Source of the DNA: an uncultured Alphaproteobacteria bacterium
Lineage (GTDB): Bacteria; Pseudomonadota; Alphaproteobacteria; RF32; CAG-239
Length of the DNA: 14,512 bases
Assembly (NCBI GenBank): GCA_900540425.1
Contig: UQFU01000034.1
Location: forward strand, 1 to 14,512
Reading direction: 5' to 3'
Shown here: positions 8,498 to 14,512 of the stretch, piece after piece
Layout of the letters: the number at the start of each line of letters is the position of its first letter
Numbering within the stretch: position 1 is the stretch's first letter
Notes under the pieces: generated by a model
Database searches by the model: none
What the model was told of the DNA's origin: nothing
The model's input: the letters and a program-made list of their open reading frames with translations, nothing else
Made by a program: the position numbers and the translations under genes

Positions 8498-9720
8498 TAA
8501 AATTTGTTAGCCAATACAAATGGTTCGTTTGTTGATGCAATCACTATACAAGACTTATTTGATCTTTTCAAACGATTACATGCGTTATCCGCTTCATTTT
8601 TTGCAAAACCGACAAGCTGACTGCGGTAGATAACGGCAGACCCCTTTTGATAGGGTTGGATGTTGATGTTTTTATCCCGATAGCGCCGGGTGATTTCCTG
8701 GCGGACGGCGAGAGCATAATTGCGGGCTTTGGCATAGTTTGAGAAGGCGCCAATCTGAATTGCCCAGCTGTTTTCGGGTGTTTGCTGCTGATCGAGTTCG
8801 GAAGCGCCGTTTTGGGCTGCGGCGAATGTTTTTGAGGCTGCAACTTTATTTTTTTCTGCTGTCAAAAATTTTGCCGATGCAGCATTGTTATGATTTGCGG
8901 CAGCTAATTTTTCCAGTCCCATGTTCATTAATTTGGCAACTTTTCGGTCGCGGAGCTTGGCTGTATCGTGTCCCATGGTAACGGCGATGACGCGATTGCC
9001 GTTGCGTTCGGCAGACGTGATGATATTAAATCCGGCGGCATTGGTAAAACCGGTTTTCATGCCGTCTGCCCCTTCAAAGGATTTCAGCAGATGATTGTGC
9101 GTATAGTAGGTTTTTCCTTTGTAAGTAAATTTTTTTGCAGAAAAGAGCTTATAATATTGCGGAAAATGATGATACATTGCGGCACCGAGCAGGGCCATGT
9201 CGCGGGCAGTCGTTTTTTGGGCACGGTTGGGAAGTCCGGAGGCATTTTTGAAAGTCGTATTTTTCATACCGAGTTCACGGGCAACTTTGGTCATGGTTTT
9301 GGCAAAGTTTTCTTCGCTGTATCCTAAACCTTCGGCCAAAACTGTTGCGCAGTCATTGGCAGATTTGATAACCAGAGCCATGATTGCATCGCGTACCGAA
9401 ATTTTTTCGCCGGCGCGCAAGCCGAGTTTGGAAGGAGAGCGGTTGGCGGCGTTTCGGGATACGGGCAATTTGTCGTCCATGCGGATCAGCCCTTTTTCCA
9501 GAGCGTCAAAGGTGATGTAAAGAGTCATTACTTTGGTCAGAGAGGCCGGATAACGCAACTGATCGGCCGCCGAAGAAGATAAAATCTCTCCAGAATCGGC
9601 ATCGATGATAATAGATGAAGTTGACGCTTTGGCCGGAACTGAAAGCAAAAAAGCCAAACTGCAAGCGGCAACTGCACATTTCAAAGATGAAAACAGTTGA
9701 TTTATAACGGTATCTTTCAT
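8497..9720 (-). CDS. dacA: D-alanyl-D-alanine carboxypeptidase (S11, PBP5/6-like) with C-terminal SPOR domain
   Basis: This periplasmic enzyme removes the terminal D-Ala from peptidoglycan stem peptides. A signal peptide spans about residues 1-32, ending PAKAS. The three penicillin-binding motifs are intact: SLTK (nucleophile Ser60, Lys63), SAN (120-122) and KTG (222-224). A linker rich in Ala, Asn and Gln (about 273-316) leads to a SPOR domain (about 317-395, SWAIQIGAFSNYAKARNYA), which in known proteins binds denuded glycan strands at the division septum. The C-terminal membrane-anchor helix of E. coli DacA is absent; the SPOR domain probably supplies localisation instead. The ATG has only a weak AAGAG upstream. 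It lies just before mipZ with a one-base overlap. The symbol follows family usage; dacC or dacF could equally be applied. Confidence 0.93.
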   Translation of the reverse strand: MKDTVINQLFSSLKCAVAACSLAFLLSVPAKASTSSIIIDADSGEILSSSAADQLRYPASLTKVMTLYITFDALEKGLIRMDDKLPVSRNAANRSPSKLGLRAGEKISVRDAIMALVIKSANDCATVLAEGLGYSEENFAKTMTKVARELGMKNTTFKNASGLPNRAQKTTARDMALLGAAMYHHFPQYYKLFSAKKFTYKGKTYYTHNHLLKSFEGADGMKTGFTNAAGFNIITSAERNGNRVIAVTMGHDTAKLRDRKVAKLMNMGLEKLAAANHNNAASAKFLTAEKNKVAASKTFAAAQNGASELDQQQTPENSWAIQIGAFSNYAKARNYALAVRQEITRRYRDKNINIQPYQKGSAVIYRSQLVGFAKNEADNACNRLKRSNKSCIVIASTNEPFVLANKF

Positions 9721-9751
9721 TTATTATTGCTCTTAACCCATTTACTTTTAT

Positions 9752-9764
9752 GCGTACTCTACGC
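9752..9764. promoter_or_regulatory. Short inverted repeat in the dacA leader
   Basis: GCGTA-CTC-TACGC is a 5-bp dyad with a 3-bp centre, between the candidate dacA promoter and its ATG. It could be an operator half-site pair or a small RNA hairpin in the leader. No regulator can be named from sequence. Confidence 0.25.
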
Positions 9765-9772
9765 TGAAAAAG

Positions 9773-9801
9773 AAAATAAATTATTAATTTTTTTGGCGCA
9801 A
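9773..9801 (-). promoter_or_regulatory. Candidate promoter for dacA-mipZ
   Basis: On the minus strand TTGCGC (9801-9796) and TATTTT (9778-9773) are 17 bases apart in an AT-rich stretch, giving a leader of about 45 bases before the dacA ATG. It diverges from the tRNA-His promoter on the other strand. Confidence 0.4.
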
Positions 9802-9825
9802 GATAAAAAAATTAGATAATTTGTC

Positions 9826-9854
9826 TTGACTTTATTGCCGATTGTTTGTAAAAG
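9826..9854 (+). promoter_or_regulatory. Promoter of tRNA-His
   Basis: TTGACT (9826-9831) and TAAAAG (9849-9854) are separated by 17 bases and lie 17 bases before the mature tRNA. The spacing to the tRNA and the near-consensus -35 make this a convincing sigma-70-like promoter. Confidence 0.6.
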
Positions 9855-9871
9855 CAGATAGTCGAAATGAT

Positions 9872-9948
9872 GGCGAATGTAGCTCAGTTGGTAGAGCCCC
9901 GGTTTGTGGTACCGGTTGTCGTGGGTTCGAGCCCCATCGTTCGCCCCA
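9872..9948 (+). tRNA. tRNA-His (anticodon GTG)
   Basis: A full cloverleaf can be drawn. The acceptor stem GCGAATG (9873-9879) pairs with CGTTCGC (9938-9944). The D-arm contains TAGCTCAGTTGGTAGAGC. The anticodon stem CCGGT/ACCGG encloses the loop TTGTGGT, giving anticodon GTG. The T-arm GTGGG-TTCGAGC-CCCAT is canonical. The discriminator is C73 (9945), the genomic G at 9872 supplies the extra G-1 that pairs with it as in all bacterial tRNA-His, and CCA is encoded (9946-9948). The gene is intact although its 3' end is also copied downstream. Confidence 0.97.
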
Positions 9949-9949
9949 G
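9930..9949 (+). repeat. Direct repeat copy 1 (tRNA-His 3' end; possible att core)
   Basis: AGCCCCATCGTTCGCCCCAG covers the T-stem 3' side, acceptor 3' strand and CCA. It is identical over 20 bases to positions 10149-10168. A tRNA 3' end repeated downstream is the usual footprint of tyrosine-recombinase integration. Confidence 0.85.
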
Positions 9950-9992
9950 ATAAAAATAACGCACCCGTAAAGGGTGCGTTATTTTTATCTGG
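9946..9992. terminator. Long perfect hairpin / bidirectional terminator starting at the tRNA CCA
   Basis: Two perfectly complementary 21-base arms (9946-9966 and 9972-9992) flank a GTAAA loop. The GC-rich top (GCACCC/GGGTGC) followed by TTATTTTTATC gives a good intrinsic terminator for the tRNA. The mirrored A-tract makes it work for the opposite strand too. The arm begins with the tRNA's own CCA, so CCAGAT is read on both strands. Confidence 0.8.
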
Positions 9993-9998
9993 AAGGCA

Positions 9999-10011
9999 GG
10001 GGCTCGAACCC
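9999..10011 (-). repeat. Inverted copy of the tRNA-His T-arm
   Basis: GGGGCTCGAACCC is the exact reverse complement of the tRNA T-arm segment 9923-9935. On the minus strand it reads GGGTTCGAGCCCC, then TGCCTT, then CCAGAT. That looks like a tRNA tail facing the real one across the hairpin at 9946-9992. The spacer between T-arm and CCA is 6 bases here and 10 in the real gene, so it is not a simple perfect inversion. Confidence 0.7.
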
Positions 10012-10027
10012 GGAAGGGCTCGCTAAG

Positions 10028-10055
10028 CAAAAACGCCAAAGTATTGGCGTTTTTG
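10028..10055. terminator. Bidirectional intrinsic terminator
   Basis: CAAAAACGCCAA-AGTA-TTGGCGTTTTTG has perfect 12-bp arms and a 4-base loop, with runs of five T on either strand. It is the second of three terminator-like hairpins after tRNA-His. Confidence 0.78.
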
Positions 10056-10148
10056 TCTGCAAGAGCAACGTAACATCTTGGTGAAGGAGGGCGCGACAGC
10101 AACCGAAGTGAACCTAGATGCTGTTGTACAAGCTGTCGAAGACAGCGC
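10056..10148. other. Unassigned spacer inside the tRNA-His direct repeats
   Basis: No gene is recognised. CGACAGC (10094-10100) can pair with GCTGTCG (10132-10138). That second segment can instead form a local hairpin, GCTGTC-GAA-GACAGC (10132-10146), so two mutually exclusive folds exist. An open frame GTG 10081 to TAA 10206 spans the second att-like repeat, but it has no upstream ribosome binding site. The origin of this sequence is unknown. Confidence 0.4.
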
Positions 10149-10168
10149 AGCCCCATCGTTCGCCCCAG
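10149..10168 (+). repeat. Direct repeat copy 2 (displaced tRNA-His 3' end)
   Basis: Identical to 9930-9949. It is followed within 7 bases by an ordinary terminator hairpin, as expected for the original downstream flank of the tRNA gene. It lacks the 5' two-thirds of a tRNA, so it is not a gene. Confidence 0.85.
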
Positions 10169-10174
10169 TTCAAG

Positions 10175-10198
10175 CCTTAGGCCTTCCTAAGGTTTTTG
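10175..10198 (+). terminator. Intrinsic terminator, probably the original tRNA-His terminator
   Basis: CCTTAGG-CCTT-CCTAAGG is a 7-bp perfect stem followed by TTTTT. It sits directly after the displaced copy of the tRNA 3' end, which suggests it served tRNA-His before 219 bp were inserted. Confidence 0.72.
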
Positions 10199-10397
10199 AT
10201 TTTTAAATGATTTTGTGAAGTTTTCAAGAATACTCAACCGACTCGAAAAACGATGTAAAAATAAGTGATCTTTTGCACAGATAAAGTTAATTTTTGGTAT
10301 GAGTAAAAAAGTGTAAGGTTTGTGTCGATAATGTATCTATAACAAGGAAGATGATAAAAGAGGGGCAATTTTATTGGAAATTTGTATAGATGCCGTT
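10199..10397. other. AT-rich intergenic region
   Basis: Between the last terminator and the SUKH gene stop. I see no gene, no clear hairpin and no convincing promoter on either strand. Together with 9949-10198 it makes a stretch of about 450 bases without a protein gene. Confidence 0.5.
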
Positions 10398-10829
10398 TTA
10401 AAGGGAGAAGAGGGTTTTCAGTAATTCGGAAAAGGTATTGAGTTCGGTATGAGAACGCAGATTGATGCGGTCTGAAATTGCATAGCATCCGCTTTTGTGG
10501 TCATAGTAGATCAGCCCTTCGGAAAGCTGTCCGATAATAATTTTCTCGGCAAAGAAATTATATTTCATAAACCGTATATTTACGCTTTCGACGTCGGGGA
10601 AAATGTATCTCTTTTCGAGGCGTTCGTGCGGTGCGGCGCCGAAGAATTCCATTCCGTTATAAATCAGGCCGTCGGTGGTGCTCAAAAATTCGTAATAACT
10701 GTCGGGAATGCTGCTGCCGATGCTGGTTTGGAAAAATTTGTTAAGGTGGCCGAGGTCGTGAGACGAAGCCGGCGGAAAAGTGATGATATTGCCGCGGCTA
10801 CGCAAGGTTTCCAGGCATTTTTTAACCAT
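10398..10829 (-). CDS. SUKH / SMI1-KNR4 (YrhA-like) family protein, candidate immunity protein
   Basis: A 143-residue protein without signal peptide or membrane segment. The region IPDSYYEFLSTTDGLIYNG (41-59) followed by MEFFG (60-64) fits the family pattern L-P.-.Y..FL...NG..+NG.E.+G of SMI1/KNR4/YrhA-like SUKH proteins. Later segments such as EKIIIGQLSEGLIYYD (95-110) fit the strand-rich core. Many bacterial SUKH proteins are immunity proteins that bind and neutralise nuclease toxins encoded next to them. Its ATG overlaps the last 8 bases of the preceding gene, whose product has an HNH-like motif, so the two are translationally coupled in the usual toxin-then-immunity order. Immunity function is inferred from family and context; a housekeeping SUKH role cannot be excluded. 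Confidence 0.72.
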   Translation of the reverse strand: MVKKCLETLRSRGNIITFPPASSHDLGHLNKFFQTSIGSSIPDSYYEFLSTTDGLIYNGMEFFGAAPHERLEKRYIFPDVESVNIRFMKYNFFAEKIIIGQLSEGLIYYDHKSGCYAISDRINLRSHTELNTFSELLKTLFSL

Positions 10830-11430
10830 GATAGATTCTCCCGGGAAAAACGGGAATAAAGATTTTTCGGTAGGTTTGCAGAAAATTGTTTTCTAGCTGC
10901 ACATCGATGATTTTGTGCAAGTTTTCGTGGGTAGGGTGGGTTTGTACCAGCGCAAAATTGTTGATATTGACCATACCGCCGAAATCAAGCGGAATTTTTA
11001 GGTGGGTATTAAAATTTTCGGGACTGATTCCCTGCTGCAATATTTGGATTTCTTCTTTTCTGAGACCGATAGCCAGGCATTCGTCCTGGCAGCGGTTGCC
11101 AAGCAGTTTCAGAAATTCGGGGCGCTGTCGGCTGTATTCGGCGTAGCAAAAGTTCATTTCGTCCCAACTTTTGGGCGTTGCAGACTGCAGGGAGAGTTCT
11201 ATGCCGGGCAGATTTAAAACTTCCAACAATTGCCGCAGTTCGTTTTCCATATCTTGCGGAGAAACGGTCTGAGGGGTATCAACAGAGGGAAATTGTTCAT
11301 TTTCGGGGTGATGCAATTCACTATAATTTATCGTTTCTTTGTATTCATACAGCAAATCATCATAGGCATCGGCCAAAGAGTTGAACGCCTGTGTTTTTTT
11401 TTGAAGCTTATGCCGGGTCCATTCTAACAT
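10822..11430 (-). CDS. Putative HNH/endonuclease VII-like toxin or effector
   Basis: A 202-residue protein with a helical, charged N-terminus (1-35), a polar Pro/Ser/Gln linker (about 40-62) and a C-terminal region with THLKIPLDFGG (142-152), then N155/N158 and HPTHENLHK (165-173). This is close to the H-H-K-x-P-L-D-x-G-G ... N-L-V-L ... H pattern of HNH/Endo VII-type nuclease toxins in polymorphic toxin systems. The first of the two usual adjacent His is Thr; His143, His168 and His172 remain. There is no signal peptide, so export would need a dedicated system. It starts 14 bases after the coupling-protein gene with a modest AGGG upstream, and overlaps the SUKH gene. I infer a nuclease effector paired with that SUKH protein. 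The exact family is not certain, and activity is not shown. Confidence 0.62.
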   Translation of the reverse strand: MLEWTRHKLQKKTQAFNSLADAYDDLLYEYKETINYSELHHPENEQFPSVDTPQTVSPQDMENELRQLLEVLNLPGIELSLQSATPKSWDEMNFCYAEYSRQRPEFLKLLGNRCQDECLAIGLRKEEIQILQQGISPENFNTHLKIPLDFGGMVNINNFALVQTHPTHENLHKIIDVQLENNFLQTYRKIFIPVFPGRIYHG

Positions 11431-11444
11431 GTGCAGGGCTTTCC

Positions 11445-13652
11445 CTAACGAGAAAGTTCTTCATCCGTAAATTCGGATTCATCAACATCGTCGTTCTCGT
11501 ATTCTAGTCCCAGTTTGTTCAGCATATCGTCATTGATGTCTTCGCGCTGGGCGACAATCCAGTCGGGAACGTTCGGCGCCGGCGGAAGTTTGGACAGAGC
11601 CAGCATCTTTTTATCCAAGTAATAACGCGGAGCATCGGCCATAATCGGACGGTCGATAAAACTTTGCATTAAAATAACCTGTTTTTCGGTCGGCAGGCTC
11701 AGCAGTTGAGTCGTACTGATGACCGAAACACCCTGCAGCTGGTAGGTAACATTTTTGGCAAACGGGTTGGAGTTTTTGCTCATGCCTTCGCTCTTGGAAT
11801 AAGAGTTGGTTTGGACGGTTTTGTTGCCGATCATTTTTGAGAATCGCTGAGCGGTGTTTTCATTGTTTTGGGACAAGATAACTTTGCAGGCGGTTGTGGA
11901 GATAACGGTTTCAAGGTCATCTTTTCCGTATTTGCCGGAAATCTGTCCCAGGTCCTGTCCAATCAGCAAATAGGATACTTTCTGCCCGCGGCCGACGGCC
12001 GGCCCCTCAATAATCGCTTTCAGCTTGGGCATGGTCGGAAACTCGTCCAAGACAAACAGCGCCGGATACGGTCCCATTTGTCCGTCGGTCTTATTTTTGA
12101 ATTTGGGCGGGTTGGCAATCAGGTAGGAAGACATCAGGTCGATAAAAGTTCCGGAAATGACGCTCAAGGCGCGGGCATCAACCTGGTTGACCGAGAGGTA
12201 AACCGAAATCGGTTTGAATTGGCCGGTAACCGGATCTTTCATGCCGCGCAAATCTTTGAATTGGATGTCGCTGAAGCTGGTACGGGAAACTACGGCCGAG
12301 TTCTTGAAGATGCCAATGCCGGCAAACGCCGTTGAAAGCACGGAACCGCGTTCTTTGTCCGGCATGGAGCTGAGCTGGCTGAGTTCTACGATACAGCGGT
12401 TGGAATAACCGAATTTGCGGGCTTCGGAGATGGCTTCTTCGAGCAGGTCGCGCATGGGGTCGGCAAAAGCGGCGGACTGGTCGCCTTCGTCCATACGGCG
12501 TTTGATTTCCTGCGACTGTTTGATTTGGGCTTCGGTAATCCATTCCAAAATCATGGCGATGCAGGGTTCGCGGCCAATCCATTTTTCCGGAAGCAATGCC
12601 CAGGTTCCGATGGGAAGGTAGTTGTCGATTGTCAGGTTTCCGGTCCGCAGGTTTTGAAGAGCCATGTTTTTCTGCGGATCTTTCATTTCTTCATAGTAGC
12701 CTTCAAGAACCTTTTTGTCTTCGGCATCCAGCTTTCCCTCATAAATCCGGCCGATAAAATAGTCATTGGCGCGGGCTTTTTCGCATTTGAATGAAATAAA
12801 GTGCAGAAATCCCGTCAGAGCGGCTCGTCCGGTCTGCGACCAGTGCGGGTCGGCACCGCCTTTGGGGTCTTCAACCAAGATGTTGCACATTGAGTCGATA
12901 TACATATCGCGATCCGGACCGGGGTTGGGCAAGGCATTGGGCGAGAGAGGGTTCCAACTGGGGTAATATATTCCCTCCGCCGGGTTGTCTTCAGCGCCCC
13001 AGTTGATGACAAAAACTGGTCCGACCTTGGCGCGGGCGCCGGTAGTGTTGTAGCACAGTTCGGGTTTGGGGTCGTTGACGACGATGCTCAAGCCTTCGGA
13101 GTGAAAAATCGTCGGGATTACCACTCCGGCGGTTTTACCGGTTCCCGGAGGAGCGCAACACAGGCAGGACAGGGTTTCGCTCATGCGGAGCAGGTGGCCC
13201 TTGAAACGTCCGACAACTATGCAAAATCCGTTGAGCAGTTTCATTTTTTTGATGTCGGAGAGGTCGGCCAGGCGGGCAGAACCGTGAATATTGGACTGGA
13301 AACGGTACGGGTTGCTCAGGATACCGACGATAATACCGGTCGGTAAGGCAAAAAACGGAAGAATCGGCAGCCACAGCCCCAAAGAAAAACCGTCGCTGTT
13401 GGAGGTGAGGCGAGCAAACCACTGCCAGTAACTGGTCATGAGATAGCCGGGATTCTTGGTAATATAAACAAGAAAGTTCCATGCCGTTTCAAGGGACTGC
13501 TGCGAAATGCCCTTCATCAGCAGGTGTCCGAGCGGGAGTGATATCACCGCTAAAAATGCGGTAATGAGGAAAGTGAATATAAAAGTCAGCGCCATCCAGC
13601 GGACAGCGTTGTTATATTCTTCCCATTCTTCGCCTTTTTTTTCGATGGCCAT
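11445..13652 (-). CDS. virD4: VirD4/TraG-type type IV secretion coupling ATPase
   Basis: An inner-membrane ATPase that recruits substrates (DNA-relaxase complexes or effectors) to a type IV secretion channel. It has 735 residues. Membrane segments lie near 20-45 and 92-112, as in VirD4. Walker A is APPGTGKT (167-174), followed by the family's VVNDPKPEL (191-199). PDKERGSVLST (431-441) is another VirD4 signature. Walker B is LFVLDEFPTM (532-541), with GRGQKVSYLLIGQD (554-567) after it. The tail (about 710-735) is very acidic. The DPKPEL variant resembles Rickettsiales/Rhodospirillales VirD4. The ATG has AGGAA overlapping the preceding stop, and the gap is 8 bases. No other vir/tra genes are in the window, so whether the system is conjugative or effector-delivering is open; traG is an equally valid symbol. 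Confidence 0.92.
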   Translation of the reverse strand: MAIEKKGEEWEEYNNAVRWMALTFIFTFLITAFLAVISLPLGHLLMKGISQQSLETAWNFLVYITKNPGYLMTSYWQWFARLTSNSDGFSLGLWLPILPFFALPTGIIVGILSNPYRFQSNIHGSARLADLSDIKKMKLLNGFCIVVGRFKGHLLRMSETLSCLCCAPPGTGKTAGVVIPTIFHSEGLSIVVNDPKPELCYNTTGARAKVGPVFVINWGAEDNPAEGIYYPSWNPLSPNALPNPGPDRDMYIDSMCNILVEDPKGGADPHWSQTGRAALTGFLHFISFKCEKARANDYFIGRIYEGKLDAEDKKVLEGYYEEMKDPQKNMALQNLRTGNLTIDNYLPIGTWALLPEKWIGREPCIAMILEWITEAQIKQSQEIKRRMDEGDQSAAFADPMRDLLEEAISEARKFGYSNRCIVELSQLSSMPDKERGSVLSTAFAGIGIFKNSAVVSRTSFSDIQFKDLRGMKDPVTGQFKPISVYLSVNQVDARALSVISGTFIDLMSSYLIANPPKFKNKTDGQMGPYPALFVLDEFPTMPKLKAIIEGPAVGRGQKVSYLLIGQDLGQISGKYGKDDLETVISTTACKVILSQNNENTAQRFSKMIGNKTVQTNSYSKSEGMSKNSNPFAKNVTYQLQGVSVISTTQLLSLPTEKQVILMQSFIDRPIMADAPRYYLDKKMLALSKLPPAPNVPDWIVAQREDINDDMLNKLGLEYENDDVDESEFTDEELSR

Positions 13653-13660
13653 TTTTATTC

Positions 13661-14512
13661 CTATGCGATGTTGCGAACCAGTTTCTTGATTTTCTCAAAG
13701 CTGTCCTTATCAATCGGGGTTTCGACTTCGGACAAACTCTTTGAGAATAATTTTAATTCTTTTGGCGAGCCTCTGTCAATCCTTGTTACAGATATATTCA
13801 TATTATTCCAGATTTCGAACATGTCTTCGGCGTTGATGATATTGCCGATTTGGATGACGACATAAGCGGACACTTCATATTCAAGCCCGGAATCTGCCAG
13901 TTTGGCGATGAGCGCCTGGCGGGCGAGGTCGACCTTGCGAACCGGGGAGATGCGGTGTGAGCTTTCTGAGAACCATAACGGTTCTTCATCGTTGAAGCGT
14001 TCTTCGTCGGCCAGCCAGTCGCCGCTTTCTTTGTCGAGCAGACAGAGGCAGATTTGGTTGGAAGAAACACCGATAAAGTCTATCAAATTGTTTCTGACGG
14101 TTGCGCTGGTAATGACTTCCCAACCTTTTTGCCTGATGATGTCTAAAACGGAATTGCCGCTGCGGGGTTTGCCGGTTTCGGCCGGTTTGGAAGCCGGCAG
14201 ATTTTTGGCGTTTTTATCGTTCTGCTGTTTATCAACTGCTTTTTTGCCATTTTTCGGCTGGTCTTTGTTTTTAGCGCGCGGCGGGGTGCTGTTTTTTTCT
14301 GCCGGCAGCGGAGCGGGAGCGGCCGGAGCGGGAACCGGTTCCGGTTTGTCTTCAAAAGCGTCAAAATTGAAATCAAAGTCTTCTTCATCGTCAAACTGGA
14401 AGAGAGAGTGGTCAAACTTGTCGGCAATCGGTTCTGCGGCCGGCGCTTTAAGCGGCAACGGTGCCGGCGGGATAGGTGTCGGCTGGGGAAGCGTTTTGAT
14501 GGGTTTTGCGGG
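13661..14512 (-). CDS. Proline-rich protein of unknown function, 5' end outside window
   Basis: The frame stays open to the window edge, so the true start lies beyond 14512; 283 residues are visible. The TTG at 14458 is an internal codon, not a likely start. The visible N-terminal part is low-complexity and probably disordered: Pro/Ala repeats (PTPIPPAPLP), an acidic Asp/Phe stretch (about 40-55), then Lys/Asn/Gln-rich sequence. A globular domain occupies about residues 119-280, with KGWEVI, NLIDFIGV, ICLCLLDKESGDWLADEE and HRISPVRKVDLARQAL. The last pattern, with the spaced acidic residues, faintly recalls NERD or PD-(D/E)XK folds, but I would not assign it. It precedes virD4 by 8 bases, so it is probably part of the secretion operon. 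No signal peptide can be judged. Confidence 0.75.
   Translation of the reverse strand, partial: PAKPIKTLPQPTPIPPAPLPLKAPAAEPIADKFDHSLFQFDDEEDFDFNFDAFEDKPEPVPAPAAPAPLPAEKNSTPPRAKNKDQPKNGKKAVDKQQNDKNAKNLPASKPAETGKPRSGNSVLDIIRQKGWEVITSATVRNNLIDFIGVSSNQICLCLLDKESGDWLADEERFNDEEPLWFSESSHRISPVRKVDLARQALIAKLADSGLEYEVSAYVVIQIGNIINAEDMFEIWNNMNISVTRIDRGSPKELKLFSKSLSEVETPIDKDSFEKIKKLVRNIA

Noticed and set aside
9721..9871. CtrA binding site (TTAA-N7-TTAA) between dacA and tRNA-His
   Set aside because: Single TTAA words occur in the AT-rich sequence, but no pair has the right spacing.
9884..10156. A 90-codon minus-strand open frame, M-G-L-R-C-L-R..., spanning tRNA-His and the hairpins
   Set aside because: It runs antisense through the tRNA and two terminators; the GRTMGLEPTTTGTTNRG-type tail is the familiar artefact of reading a tRNA backwards.
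10081..10206. Plus-strand frame of 41 codons from GTG 10081
   Set aside because: No ribosome binding site lies before the GTG (the AAGGAGG at 10084-10090 is inside it and not followed by a start at proper distance), and it runs through the second tRNA-tail repeat and terminator.
14456..14458. TTG at 14458 as the start of the proline-rich protein
   Set aside because: The frame continues upstream to the window edge with the same proline-rich character, so the gene is truncated by the window, not started there.

Overview
The window looks like a chromosomal segment of an alphaproteobacterium. It encodes CckA (the hybrid kinase above CtrA), MipZ (the ParA-like division-site ATPase) and the start of an HdaA-like protein, a set characteristic of Alphaproteobacteria. 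A flagellar export block (fliQ-fliR-flhB) suggests a flagellated species or one descended from one. Base composition is moderate, not the high GC of Caulobacter or Rhizobium. A Rhodospirillales-like or host-associated lineage is a guess only. All protein genes lie on the minus strand; the only plus-strand gene is tRNA-His.

Read in the direction of transcription (right to left), there are three blocks. Block A (14512-10398) is a run of four closely spaced genes: a 5'-truncated, proline-rich protein of unknown function, a VirD4/TraG-type type IV secretion coupling ATPase, a small protein with an HNH-like nuclease motif at its C-terminus, and a SUKH (SMI1/KNR4/YrhA-like) protein. Gaps are 8 and 14 bases, and the last two genes overlap by 8 bases. 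The simplest reading is a secretion-linked effector (toxin) and immunity pair co-transcribed with its coupling protein. Block B (about 10397-9949) is non-coding. It holds three hairpin terminators and displaced pieces of the neighbouring tRNA-His gene: a 20-bp direct copy of the tRNA 3' end 219 bp downstream, and a 13-bp inverted copy of the T-arm. The arrangement resembles the scar of an integration event at the tRNA.

Block C (9720-1) is housekeeping and cell cycle. dacA (D,D-carboxypeptidase with SPOR domain) overlaps mipZ by one base (TAATG). After a 97-bp gap with a candidate promoter and a strong ribosome binding site comes a tightly packed series: pgm, a secreted divergent GH114/MJ1477-TM1410-like protein, fliQ, fliR, flhB, cckA and hdaA (truncated by the window start). 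Every junction in this series is an overlap or a gap below 10 bases, so it is probably one operon linking sugar-phosphate metabolism, flagellar export, CtrA control and control of replication initiation.

The points most worth a second look are the putative T4SS-linked nuclease/SUKH pair, the tRNA-His scar, the GH114-like protein that has lost signature residues inside a flagellar operon, and the cckA-hdaA and dacA-mipZ junctions.
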